Assembly (NCBI GenBank): GCA_903860135.1
Contig: CAIOPG010000017.1
Location: 267,364 to 299,455 of the forward strand
Length of the DNA stretch: 32,092 bases
Reading direction: 5' to 3'
Origin: Candidatus Omnitrophota bacterium
Lineage (GTDB): Bacteria; Omnitrophota; Gorgyraeia; Zapsychrales; Fredricksoniimonadaceae
In this document: one piece after another, positions 15,816 through 22,955 of the stretch
How the letters are laid out: every line of letters begins with the position of its first letter
Position numbering within the stretch: the stretch's first letter is position 1
Notes under the pieces: generated by a model
Seen by the model: the letters and a program-made list of their open reading frames with translations, nothing else
Databases searched by the model: none
What the model was told of the DNA's origin: nothing
Translations under genes and position numbers: made by a program

Positions 15816-17602
15816 TGAAACGCCAGCATATGACTGTTGTCATCGTCGGGCACGTGGACCACGGCAAAAGCACCGTGATCGGCCGGCTCCTCGCCGACAC
15901 CGGCTCCCTGCCCGAAGGCAAACTGGAACAGGTCAAAGCCACCTGCGCCAGGAATGCCAAACCCTTTGAATACGCCTTTTTACTCGACGCCTTAAAAGAT
16001 GAACGCAGCCAAGGCATCACCATCGATACCGCGCGCTGTTTCTTTACGACCGCTAAACGGGAATACATCATCCTCGACGCGCCCGGCCATATCGAATTCT
16101 TAAAGAATATGGTGACCGGCGCTTCGCGCGCTGAAACCGCGATCCTGGTCATCGACGCCAAGCAGGGCATCCAGGAAAATTCCAGGCGCCACGGCATGGT
16201 GGTGTCCATGATCGGCGTCAAGCGCATCATTGTGCTCGTCAACAAGATGGACCTTGTCCATTTCGACGCCGACGCCTTTGAACGTGTCAAAGCCGAATAC
16301 GGCCGGTTCCTTCACGAGATCGACGTCCAGCCCATCGCCTTCATCCCGGTCAGTGCTTTTTACGGCGAGAACCTGATCGCCGCCTCGGCCAAAATGCCCT
16401 GGTACAAAGGCCGCCCGCTCCTTGAAGAACTGGATACGCTCACGGTCAAGGAACAGCCGGTCAACCTGCCGTTCCGCCTGCCGGTGCACGACATTTACAA
16501 ATTCACGGAGAACAACGACGACCGCCGCATCATCGCCGGCACCATTGAGACCGGCAAGATCAAGGCGGGCGATGCCGTAACCTTTTATCCTTCGGGAAAA
16601 AAATCGCACGTGAAATCCATCGAGGAATTCAATGCCCCGGCGCGCCGGACCGCCCAGAGCGGTGAATCTGTCGGCTTCACGCTGACCGACGAACTCTACC
16701 TCAAGCCCGGCGAGATCATGGCCCTGGCCGCTGATCTTCCGCCGCAAACATCCGTACGTTTCAAGGCGAACATATTCTGGGTCGGCCATGCGCCGCTCGT
16801 AGAGGACAAAACGTACAAACTGAAGCTCGGCACGGCCCAGGTCCCGGTCAAACTCGTCGCCATCGTGCGCATCCTCGATGCCCGCGACTTAAGCTCAACC
16901 GCCAGCCAAAAGAGCGTCAATCGCCACGATGTCGCCACGTGCATCCTTGAAACCACACGCCCCATCGCCTATGACCTGGCCCAGGACATCGAGACCTTAA
17001 GCCGTTTTGTGATCGTGGACCATTTCGAGATCACCGGCGGCGGCATCATTATCGAAGCCCTGAGCGAGGGTGCATCGACCCTGCACGATCATGTCAGCGC
17101 GCGCGAAAAGCAATGGGTCAGCGGGCCGGTATCTGCCGCTGAACGTACGCTGGCCTATGGGCACAAAGGCAAATTCATTGTCATCACCGGCTCTGACGCC
17201 GCACAGAACAGCACCATTGCGCGGCTCCTTGAAAAGGAACTTTTCCGCCATGCCTGCAAAGCTTATTACCTGAATATGGCTAATTTGAATAGCGGTCTGG
17301 GGGCTGAATCCGGCGAAGTCCCGGACACCGCTGAAGAAGAGATCCGTCTGTTGGGCGAACTCGGCCGCGTCCTCACCGACGCCGGCCAGATCCTCATCAC
17401 CGACTTAAACCGCCACGACGCCTACGATATCGAAAAACTGAAAGCACTGCTCCAACCATTTGAAGTGTTCATCATCCAGGCCGGCCCCCATACCACCGAC
17501 GCCCGCTTGACCATCACTTCAACAGAAACACCCACCGAAGCCGTCGCCAGGATCTGCCGCCTGCTTAAGGATGATGCGATCTTGATGGATTATAATTTGT
17601 AG
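15815..17602 (+). CDS. cysN: Sulfate adenylyltransferase subunit 1 (CysN) with degenerate C-terminal APS-kinase-like domain
   Basis: 595 residues from ATG 15815, which overlaps the cysD stop; a GTG one codon earlier is possible. The N-terminal GTPase has G1 GHVDHGKST (12-20), G3 DAPGH (88-92) and G4 NKMD (143-146), followed by EF-Tu-like beta-barrel domains to about residue 420. GTP hydrolysis drives APS formation by CysD. Residues from about 449 align with the APS kinase CysC in strand order (KFIVITG..., ...[12 protein letters not shown]). However, the P-loop reads GSDAAQNST (459-467) instead of GxxGxGKST, and the substrate motif DGDN reads NMAN (487-490). The lysine and the DGD are gone and the lid region is short, so the domain should not phosphorylate APS. 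A structural or nucleotide-sensing role is inferred. Confidence 0.93.
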   Translation: MKRQHMTVVIVGHVDHGKSTVIGRLLADTGSLPEGKLEQVKATCARNAKPFEYAFLLDALKDERSQGITIDTARCFFTTAKREYIILDAPGHIEFLKNMVTGASRAETAILVIDAKQGIQENSRRHGMVVSMIGVKRIIVLVNKMDLVHFDADAFERVKAEYGRFLHEIDVQPIAFIPVSAFYGENLIAASAKMPWYKGRPLLEELDTLTVKEQPVNLPFRLPVHDIYKFTENNDDRRIIAGTIETGKIKAGDAVTFYPSGKKSHVKSIEEFNAPARRTAQSGESVGFTLTDELYLKPGEIMALAADLPPQTSVRFKANIFWVGHAPLVEDKTYKLKLGTAQVPVKLVAIVRILDARDLSSTASQKSVNRHDVATCILETTRPIAYDLAQDIETLSRFVIVDHFEITGGGIIIEALSEGASTLHDHVSAREKQWVSGPVSAAERTLAYGHKGKFIVITGSDAAQNSTIARLLEKELFRHACKAYYLNMANLNSGLGAESGEVPDTAEEEIRLLGELGRVLTDAGQILITDLNRHDAYDIEKLKALLQPFEVFIIQAGPHTTDARLTITSTETPTEAVARICRLLKDDAILMDYNL

Positions 17603-17612
17603 CGATAAAACA

Positions 17613-17634
17613 GGGTAGACACATAGGTCTGCCC
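17613..17634 (+). terminator. Hairpin after cysN (weak terminator candidate)
   Basis: GGGTAGAC (17613-17620) pairs with GTCTGCCC (17627-17634) with one G-T pair around ACATAG. Only a short ATTTCTAT follows, so termination is uncertain. The GGGGCAGACCTATGTGTC-like sequence resembles dispersed palindromes seen in many environmental genomes. Confidence 0.4.
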
Positions 17635-17713
17635 CTACAGGATTTCTATACCCGCCGATACCCACAGATACGCCGGGAGGTTACTTAATCACAGGTAACG
17701 AACAGATTATAGG

Positions 17714-18610
17714 TCACCTTACAGCCGGTTTAATATCCAAGATTACCGGCACAAGTCCGTCAATAATAATACCATCAAGATTCTGTTGACTCACCGGCAA
17801 TATCATCCCAGTACCATCACGCTTAATCTGCATATCAAGATTCGATGAAGTAAAATCAATACCGCCTTTAGCCGCCTGATCAATCGGCTTGTCCTGATCT
17901 TGATGTGATGAGGTATCATCTGATCTCTCTGCACTTCTCCTTGCTTGTTGTAAAACATGCTCAAAGGGATTCCCTTGTTTCGTTAAATCCCATGTATCAA
18001 GAATCCTTGTTGCTTTATAATCTTCATCCTGCAGTATATGTTGCTGAGCTAAAAGAAACCCTAATTCCTGATATAAGCCCCTCCCTGCACCTTTCTTCCC
18101 ATCAACATAATTATTATAAAATGGTGTCATATATTTATTGTAGACAAAGAAAAACGCTTTTTCGTTTATACCTGATTTGATCTCATCAAATTTGGCATAC
18201 ATATACAATTCGTTCAAGATATCATAATTAAACTTGCCGACTTTCGTAGACCTAAATCCTGACAGATCCCGTAATATCTCATCAGCAAGATCCCATTTTC
18301 TCTCGAGTATCGCTTTCCAGCCATCATCAAACCGCACTTCTATATATCTAAACCATAAATTATTATACAGATTCCCCCCCAAAGTGGACTCCCCCGTTGG
18401 TGCATAACTTTTCTTAAAATTAGCGATATCGTCTTTTAAATAATGCCAATATCGTCCCTCTATTTGCCTCATGATCGCATCATACTCGGCCTTCATATAT
18501 AACTTCTCTAATTCAAGATAATAATATTCCCCGGCTTGCGTATCCTTAAACAGAGATAGATCAACAAATACCTTATCTGCAACACCCCGATATGTCCTTG
18601 TTATTTTCAC
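17714..18610 (-). CDS. C-terminal segment of the broken repeat protein
   Basis: Open frame of 298 codons. The nominal ATG at 18610 overlaps segment 2 and the first residues (MKITRTYRG) look like out-of-frame reading, with real homology to the repeat pattern beginning at VADKVFVDLS. It contains repeat units 2 and 3 (EKLYMKAEYDAIMRQ..., NELYMYAKFDEIKSG...), a charged linker (SAERSDDTSSHQDQDKP) and the family-typical C-terminal domain. Probably not translated from this ATG, since no ribosome site is evident. Confidence 0.5.
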   Translation of the reverse strand: MKITRTYRGVADKVFVDLSLFKDTQAGEYYYLELEKLYMKAEYDAIMRQIEGRYWHYLKDDIANFKKSYAPTGESTLGGNLYNNLWFRYIEVRFDDGWKAILERKWDLADEILRDLSGFRSTKVGKFNYDILNELYMYAKFDEIKSGINEKAFFFVYNKYMTPFYNNYVDGKKGAGRGLYQELGFLLAQQHILQDEDYKATRILDTWDLTKQGNPFEHVLQQARRSAERSDDTSSHQDQDKPIDQAAKGGIDFTSSNLDMQIKRDGTGMILPVSQQNLDGIIIDGLVPVILDIKPAVR

Positions 18611-18974
18611 TTAAAGCTTGCTTGCCATCCTCAAACCGTACTTCTATATATCTCAGGCATAAATTATCATACAGAGTTCGTCCTTGCGGGGCATCCCCCG
18701 GTGACGCATAACGGTGTTCGAAAAGAACCATATCGTCTTTAAAGTACCCCCAGTCTCGTAGGTTCATATCCCGCATGATCCCATTATACCGAAGTACCAT
18801 GAAACACTTTTCTAACACCTCCGCTATATTCTTACTTACAGTCTGCAATTGATATTTTTCAAAGAAATCACTTCTCGGATCTAAGAAATGTTTTTTATTC
18901 GTTAGATCAGATACAATCCCGTTAAGCTTTTGTTGAACTTCAGGTTGACTCTGAAAGCTATCTTTTACAGTCAA
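18573..18974 (-). CDS. Middle segment of the broken repeat protein
   Basis: Open frame of 133 codons from TTG 18974. The frame is open upstream to the TAA at 19107, with 44 further plausible residues (DDANLSTDVVPIKLERPSVV..., EEIKQELLTVKDS). It contains repeat unit 1 (EKCFMVLRYNGIMRD, YFKDDMVLFEHRYASPG, LCLRYIEVRFEDGKQAL) and then runs into the frameshift. No independent start or ribosome site, so it is listed only as a fragment. Confidence 0.45.
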   Translation of the reverse strand: MTVKDSFQSQPEVQQKLNGIVSDLTNKKHFLDPRSDFFEKYQLQTVSKNIAEVLEKCFMVLRYNGIMRDMNLRDWGYFKDDMVLFEHRYASPGDAPQGRTLYDNLCLRYIEVRFEDGKQALSENNKDISGCCR

Positions 18975-19106
18975 AAGCTCTTGTTTGATCTCCTCTATTA
19001 TTGATTGAACATCCTTATTATTTTGGGCTGAAAAATCAACGACGGAAGGACGTTCCAGTTTAATTGGAACAACATCCGTACTGAGATTGGCATCGTCAAC
19101 CCTTTG

Positions 19107-20195
19107 TTACGTATCACTTGTGTCTGACAATTTTGTAACATCACCATTATCAAATAAAATGGCAGAAGCATGATCTCCACCTGAAAAATATTTACGAGGA
19201 ATCACTTCCTGTGAATACCGGTCCACATCTTCCCTGATCATGTTAAAAGCACCCTTGCGAAATGCCGCAACGTATTTTTCAAAAATCGCCTGATTCATCT
19301 TCGGATCTGAGTCGATCCCTTTAACCTTGTCCTTATCCGTATAAATCTTATTTAAGATCGACTCTTTAAGTGCGCGTTTATACCATGCTGCCAAAAGCAT
19401 ACTGTTATGGATTTGACGTAAAGGCGCAAAATTCTTACCTTCATTGACCTCTTTTTCGATCACCGGAAGCATAACTTCACGCATGACATCCCTGGATATC
19501 TTAACCGCTTCACTGCCCGTTTCAGCAACAACATTAACGTCACGATTCACCTTCATGGCCTGATAATCACTATCTAGCATAATCTTCAAATGCTGTTCAA
19601 GCACGACCACCGAATTCCCTTTTTCAAAGATCACGGCCTTATCTGGCATGATCCAAACCTTATGAAACATATCTATCGGAATATCTGTTGTGATCCCAAA
19701 TTTCTCATACGCCTTGGCGTATATCTTATCCCAAAACTTTTTACCCAGATCCGTATCGGGATTGCTCAACGAAGAAGCGATCTGTTTAAGCAGATAATCC
19801 TGAGCCAGCACATCTCGCCCCATTTCAGTCAACCCATAATTGTCCGGGATGATTCGATCTTTCTCATAGGGAGAAAGGTTAACCCATTGATCCTTATCCG
19901 GAACAGCCAATGAGGCCAAGAAATACTTGATAAGCCTGGTGTACTCAACCTGCTTCTGCTCGTACGTAAGCCCGACGTCCCCGCGATGAATCATAAAATC
20001 AAATTTAAACGGATCATCCGGATAGATCACAATACCCCGCAAATGCGCCGGAACAAATTTGGCCGTCAAAGACACCATGGTGCCAGGTTCGGGCATCAAT
20101 CCAACAGCAGTAAATGCCTGCGCAAAGCCTTGTGACGGCGTCACACAACAAAAAGAAAACACTAATAAAATAATGTATGCCGTAATTTTCTTCAT
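19107..20195 (-). CDS. N-terminal segment of the broken repeat protein, with signal peptide
   Basis: 362 residues from ATG 20195, with AGGAG about 10 nt upstream; the open frame extends to 20345 but the signal peptide fixes this start. MKK plus ITAYIILLVFSFCCVTP and a cleavage site near SQGFA show export. The mature domain (TAVGLMPEPGTMVSL, LRGIVIYPDDPFKFDFMIHRG, ...MGRDVLAQDYLLKQIASSL, IPRKYFSGG) resembles a family I associate with Omnitrophota. It ends at a TAA inside an apparently continuing reading frame. It could still yield a stable truncated exported protein. Confidence 0.65.
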   Translation of the reverse strand: MKKITAYIILLVFSFCCVTPSQGFAQAFTAVGLMPEPGTMVSLTAKFVPAHLRGIVIYPDDPFKFDFMIHRGDVGLTYEQKQVEYTRLIKYFLASLAVPDKDQWVNLSPYEKDRIIPDNYGLTEMGRDVLAQDYLLKQIASSLSNPDTDLGKKFWDKIYAKAYEKFGITTDIPIDMFHKVWIMPDKAVIFEKGNSVVVLEQHLKIMLDSDYQAMKVNRDVNVVAETGSEAVKISRDVMREVMLPVIEKEVNEGKNFAPLRQIHNSMLLAAWYKRALKESILNKIYTDKDKVKGIDSDPKMNQAIFEKYVAAFRKGAFNMIREDVDRYSQEVIPRKYFSGGDHASAILFDNGDVTKLSDTSDT

Positions 20196-20471
20196 CCTAA
20201 GCTTTCTCCTATCCATTTTCATGCCGTGCCAATCTGACGTTGCACAACATACGACGGCCAGACCGAGGTCAGGGTGAAAACGATCACCATAACCCCGCTC
20301 ACCCATTGCCGCATATCGCGCAACAGCTGTGATCCCATAAGCCATAATTCCCGTGTTAGTTGCACCAAACTTAACGTAAGTATGCCTTATAATTATAGGA
20401 AAAACAAGGGGGGGATTTTTTTAAGGTTTAGATATGATATAAATTACATACTACTTCTTATTGCTTAATTT

Positions 20472-20744
20472 TCAAGCCACAAGCGCCATGCTCTGCTGAG
20501 CCAGGGAAAGGTCTCTTGTCATTTGCAGATTCATCCAAAACTCGGGAGTCGTGCCCAGAACCCGGGACAAAAGGATCGCCGTCTCGGGAGACACATCCCG
20601 TTTGGCATTGATCAGCGTGTTGATCCGCTGGATCGAGACATGCATCTTCCGGGCCAGATCGACCTGAGACATTTTCATGGGGACAAGAAATTCCTCAAGA
20701 AGCACTTCCCCGGGATGGCTTGGGATACGATTTTTAGGAATCAT
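20472..20744 (-). CDS. higA: HigA-family antitoxin (XRE helix-turn-helix)
   Basis: 90 residues. RIPSHPGEVLLEEFL is the HigA N-terminal signature. The HTH spans MSQVDLARKMHVSIQRINTLINAKR (about 24-48), and the C-terminal SPETAILLSRVLGTTPEFWMNLQ is also typical. It neutralises the HigB RNase encoded 12 nt upstream and represses the shared promoter. Toxin-first order is normal for higBA. Confidence 0.93.
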   Translation of the reverse strand: MIPKNRIPSHPGEVLLEEFLVPMKMSQVDLARKMHVSIQRINTLINAKRDVSPETAILLSRVLGTTPEFWMNLQMTRDLSLAQQSMALVA

Positions 20745-20756
20745 ACGTCACCTCTT

Positions 20757-21047
20757 TCAATGATAATCAACAATGTCCACATCATAAGCGTTACCGTCAT
20801 GGAACTCAAATACAAGCCGGTATTGATCGTTAATCCTGATGCTGTACTTGCCTTTGAAGTTACCTTTTAATGCCTCCAGCCGATTAGCCGGCGGAGCTTT
20901 AAGATCTTGCAGAGCATGAGCAGAATTTAAAAGATCCAGCTTCCGTTGCGACACTTTCCAAATCGTCTGGGGAATGCGCCTTGCGTCCCGTGACTCTTCC
21001 CCGTCGTAAATATCCCGCGCCGTATCTGTATGAAAACCGATGATCAT
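20757..21047 (-). CDS. higB: HigB-family toxin (RelE superfamily mRNA interferase)
   Basis: 96 residues from ATG 21047, preceded by AAAGGA seven bases upstream; the in-frame start at 21077 would add ten non-homologous residues. The pattern DARRIPQTIWKVSQRKLDLLNSAHALQDLKAPPANRLEALKGNFKGKYSIRINDQYRLVF is that of plasmid-maintenance HigB killers that cut mRNA on the ribosome. It is followed by HigA. An inverted repeat ACACAT/ATGTGT at 21074-21092 just upstream may be the HigA operator. Confidence 0.92.
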   Translation of the reverse strand: MIIGFHTDTARDIYDGEESRDARRIPQTIWKVSQRKLDLLNSAHALQDLKAPPANRLEALKGNFKGKYSIRINDQYRLVFEFHDGNAYDVDIVDYH

Positions 21048-21073
21048 CCTGCCATCCTTTTCCTGAAAGCTTA

Positions 21074-21092
21074 ACACATTAACGCTATGTGT
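21074..21092. promoter_or_regulatory. Inverted repeat upstream of higBA (operator candidate)
   Basis: ACACAT (21074-21079) and ATGTGT (21087-21092) flank seven bases, 27 nt before the higB start. A poor TTGCAC -35-like box overlaps it. Consistent with HigA autoregulation but short. Confidence 0.35.
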
Positions 21093-21112
21093 GCAAGCGT
21101 GTTCTTATTTCG

Positions 21113-21216
21113 CGAAATTACCTGCACATCATCCCTGAAAAGTATTCCAGTTGTTACAACCTTGTTACGTATGCGACTACCGAGGTTCAACCATGCAACA
21201 GGGGTCTTGCCTGCAA
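21113..21216. repeat. 104-bp direct repeat, copy 1
   Basis: Roughly 85 percent identical by eye to 22082-22185, in the same orientation. Shared blocks are GAAATTACCTGC, TTACAACCTTGTTAC, GTTCAACCATG and AACAGGGGTCTTGCCTG. It lies between brnA and higB. Inside, CCTTGTTACGT can fold with ATGCAACAGGG (11 pairs with one mismatch and wobble pairs), so a hairpin with a 22-nt loop is possible. Confidence 0.8.
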
Positions 21217-21225
21217 AGCTTCGGC

Positions 21226-21265
21226 CCATATCCATTTTTCCATCCATTTTGGATATGGCATATCC
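21226..21265. repeat. Overlapping inverted repeats CCATATCCA / TGGATATGG
   Basis: CCATATCCA (21226-21234) is complementary to TGGATATGG (21250-21258), and a third copy of the half-site (CATATCCA) follows at once. It is in the 322-bp gap between brnA and higB, which otherwise contains only the 104-bp repeat and the presumed higB promoter. Function unknown. Confidence 0.45.
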
Positions 21266-21369
21266 ATAAATCTACACATAGCCAAGGGGGCAATATTGCA
21301 ATCTGTGGGATCGAAATCAGAAAATTTAAGGAAGGATAACTAATAAGTATAAAAAAGCCAACGGCATTC

Positions 21370-21570
21370 TTAACGCATGACCCGGGCTAACTGCATATCT
21401 CCTTTGATCAAGTCATTAACGACCGAAGATATGTCTGTCTTACGCTGGCGCGCCAACCGAACAACAAAGGACGATGATTCCTGATTCAAATAAACCGGTA
21501 AATTCGACTTTGCGCTTTTACTGAAAAACTTTCCTCTCTGTGCTATTGAAAAATCGTACTCTTTCTTCAT
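21370..21570 (-). CDS. brnA: BrnA-family antitoxin
   Basis: 66 residues from ATG 21570, six bases after the brnT stop; the earlier ATG at 21588 would overlap brnT and lacks the family start. MKKEYDFSIAQRGKF is the typical BrnA opening. SNLPVYLNQESSSFVVRLARQRKTDISSVVNDLIKGD follows as the ribbon-helix-helix-like part, which would bind DNA as a dimer and the toxin. Neutralises BrnT and autorepresses. Confidence 0.85.
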   Translation of the reverse strand: MKKEYDFSIAQRGKFFSKSAKSNLPVYLNQESSSFVVRLARQRKTDISSVVNDLIKGDMQLARVMR

Positions 21571-21575
21571 AGTCT

Positions 21576-21869
21576 TTATTTCTCCCAATATTGCTGTTGT
21601 TCTTTTCTGGTGGCTTTACGGGCCGAAAATATCCGTATCCCCACAGAAACACCGGATGTCTCTTTAAAAGTATGATGCACCACACAAACACAAAGTGCCC
21701 CGATCATACCCATGGTAACCCATCGTTCTTCAACCTCAGCGTGTTCCGTATCAAGTAATGTAAGCGCCCTTGGATCTTTGAATACATCTGAAGAGACCTC
21801 GAAACTAATACCATGCTTTTTCTGGTTCAGCTTCGCTTTAAAAGGATCCCATTCAAAATTATAGTCCAC
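21576..21869 (-). CDS. brnT: BrnT-family ribonuclease toxin
   Basis: 97 residues from GTG 21869, the second of two GTG codons; GGGGGG lies five bases upstream. The longer TTG start at 21935 would lie near the transcription start. The BrnT core is clear: YNFEWDPFKAKLNQKKHGISFE, then VFKDPRALTLLD, ERWVTMGMIG, and RIFSARKATRKEQQQY at the C-terminus. This RelE-fold toxin cleaves RNA. It pairs with BrnA immediately downstream. The pair is flanked by copies of a 104-bp repeat, suggesting a movable cassette. Confidence 0.9.
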   Translation of the reverse strand: MDYNFEWDPFKAKLNQKKHGISFEVSSDVFKDPRALTLLDTEHAEVEERWVTMGMIGALCVCVVHHTFKETSGVSVGIRIFSARKATRKEQQQYWEK

Positions 21870-21952
21870 CACATCCCCCCGAAATATAATAAACCGAACC
21901 CGCCGGGATTCTGAATCGATTAAACAATGGGGCAAGCCGGAATGATAGTTAA

Positions 21953-21981
21953 TTTATCCCACGAAATAAGACCTGTGTCAA
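21953..21981 (-). promoter_or_regulatory. Promoter candidate of brnTA
   Basis: Minus-strand TTGACA (21981-21976), 17-nt spacer, GATAAA (21958-21953), about 85 nt before the brnT GTG. The -10 is weak. Confidence 0.5.
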
Positions 21982-22081
21982 ATCTTGTTTAAAAGTTCAT
22001 TTGAGGTTCATGACACCTACCTTGATCTTGCGTGATAACCGCTCATGCACGTTGGCAATAGCCCGGCACTTCCATCCACTT

Positions 22082-22185
22082 CGGAAATTACCTGCCCACC
22101 ACCCCTGAAGGCATTCCAGTTATTACAACCTTGTTACATATGCAACTTCCGAACGTTCAACCATGTAACAGGGGTCTTGCCTGTA
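22082..22185. repeat. 104-bp direct repeat, copy 2
   Basis: Second copy, same orientation as 21113-21216, between the L,D-transpeptidase stop and the brnT promoter. Here the internal stem is perfect apart from one T-G pair: CCTTGTTACAT pairs with ATGTAACAGGG around a 23-nt loop. The rest of the 330-bp gap holds no gene. Confidence 0.8.
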
Positions 22186-22201
22186 AGAAAAACACGCCTC
22201 G

Positions 22202-22900
22202 CTATTTCTTATTCCCCGTCATGCCAAGGACAATCAGAGGTTCGAGGTCTTGCTTGAGCCAGACCAGCAGGTGACGCACATGGCGATGATGGAGGGCCAC
22301 GCAGCCAGAGGTAGGTTTACGGCCTTTGTCGCGCCAGATGTGAAGGAAAATGGCACTGCCGTTGCCGGGGACCACAGGGTTGGTATTGTAGGCGATCACC
22401 GCGCCAAGGTCATATAAGCCGTCCGAACGACGCATCTTTTCGTAAGATCCTGCGGTAGAGGGCATTTTGACCCAGCGATTATAATCCGTTGCGGCCGCGT
22501 CATCCACCCAGATATCATCATCCAAGGTCTGGCGATACGGCAAGCCGGTATGAAGTTTGTTCTCTTTGCCAAAGGCCAGTTCTAACGCATAAATACCCGA
22601 GGGGGTACAGCCATCGCCTTCTCTCTTGGCATCCACTGCGGCAAAACCATGGCGGCCAATGACCGCCGGCCAGGGACCCAGCTTGCGATACCAAACGCCC
22701 TTGTCATAAAGCCATGCTGTTAAGGTGGCAGAAAATACACCCTGCCCCGAAGGCGTCACTTCAATGACCTGGCGCATGATAGACGGATTAACAGAAATGG
22801 ATGCAACAGCAAAAGGCTCTACCGGGCGCACGATACCGGCACAACCACACACGGCCAATGCGCTATACAACACGATGAGGACCAGTCGCAAAGAAGTCAT
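22202..22900 (-). CDS. L,D-transpeptidase (YkuD) family lipoprotein
   Basis: 232 residues from ATG 22900 with AAGG six bases upstream. A lipoprotein signal is visible (TSLRLVLIVLYSALAV then CGC, acylated cysteine near residue 20). The catalytic YkuD signature is near the C-terminus: IFLHIWRDKGRKPTSGCVAL, with the conserved histidine and the SGC nucleophile cysteine. Upstream, GFAAVDAKREGDGCTPSGIYAL matches the family's glycine-rich substrate region. Such enzymes make 3-3 peptidoglycan crosslinks or attach proteins to the wall. Here it would be membrane-anchored in the periplasm. It is an isolated gene between the brnTA module and the Abi pair. Confidence 0.88.
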   Translation of the reverse strand: MTSLRLVLIVLYSALAVCGCAGIVRPVEPFAVASISVNPSIMRQVIEVTPSGQGVFSATLTAWLYDKGVWYRKLGPWPAVIGRHGFAAVDAKREGDGCTPSGIYALELAFGKENKLHTGLPYRQTLDDDIWVDDAAATDYNRWVKMPSTAGSYEKMRRSDGLYDLGAVIAYNTNPVVPGNGSAIFLHIWRDKGRKPTSGCVALHHRHVRHLLVWLKQDLEPLIVLGMTGNKK

Positions 22901-22955
22901 GATCAACCTTGATGAAATTTTTGTAGCTGTTTAGCCCCTTGCACGTTCGCCGGAG

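Larger units (their letters stand above)
17714..20195 (-). pseudogene. Broken large secreted repeat protein (Omnitrophota-type), one stop and one frameshift
   Basis: One ancestral gene of about 827 codons appears to cover this span. Segment 1 (20195-19107) has a signal peptide and ends at TAA. The same frame continues without other stops to segment 2, which ends at 18573. Segment 3 (to 17714) is reached by removing one base in the G-run near 18590, which joins SENNKDISG to VADKVFVDLSLFKD. The C-terminus (GGIDFTSSNLDMQIKRDG, VSQQNL..., LVPVILDIKPA) and the N-terminus (MPEPGTMVSLTAKFVP) are, as I recall them, the usual ends of one Omnitrophota protein family, which supports a single gene. Three related units of about 70-90 residues lie inside (near 18608-18821, 18302-18517 and 18025-18223). 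Function unknown; probably exported. Either a true pseudogene or assembly errors. Confidence 0.75.

Noticed and set aside
16100-16789. Minus-strand open frame of 229 codons inside cysN
   Set aside because: Antisense shadow of a strongly conserved GTPase; no ribosome site and no recognisable domain.
19100-19115. Stop-codon recoding (TAA readthrough) as programmed expression in the repeat protein
   Set aside because: A second lesion (frameshift) downstream and no visible recoding element make simple decay or sequence error more likely.
21113-22185. Integron cassette array with attC sites around the toxin-antitoxin modules
   Set aside because: The 104-bp repeats have a stem with GTT in the 5' arm and AAC in the 3' arm, opposite to the RYYYAAC...GTTRRRY order of attC, and no integrase gene is present.
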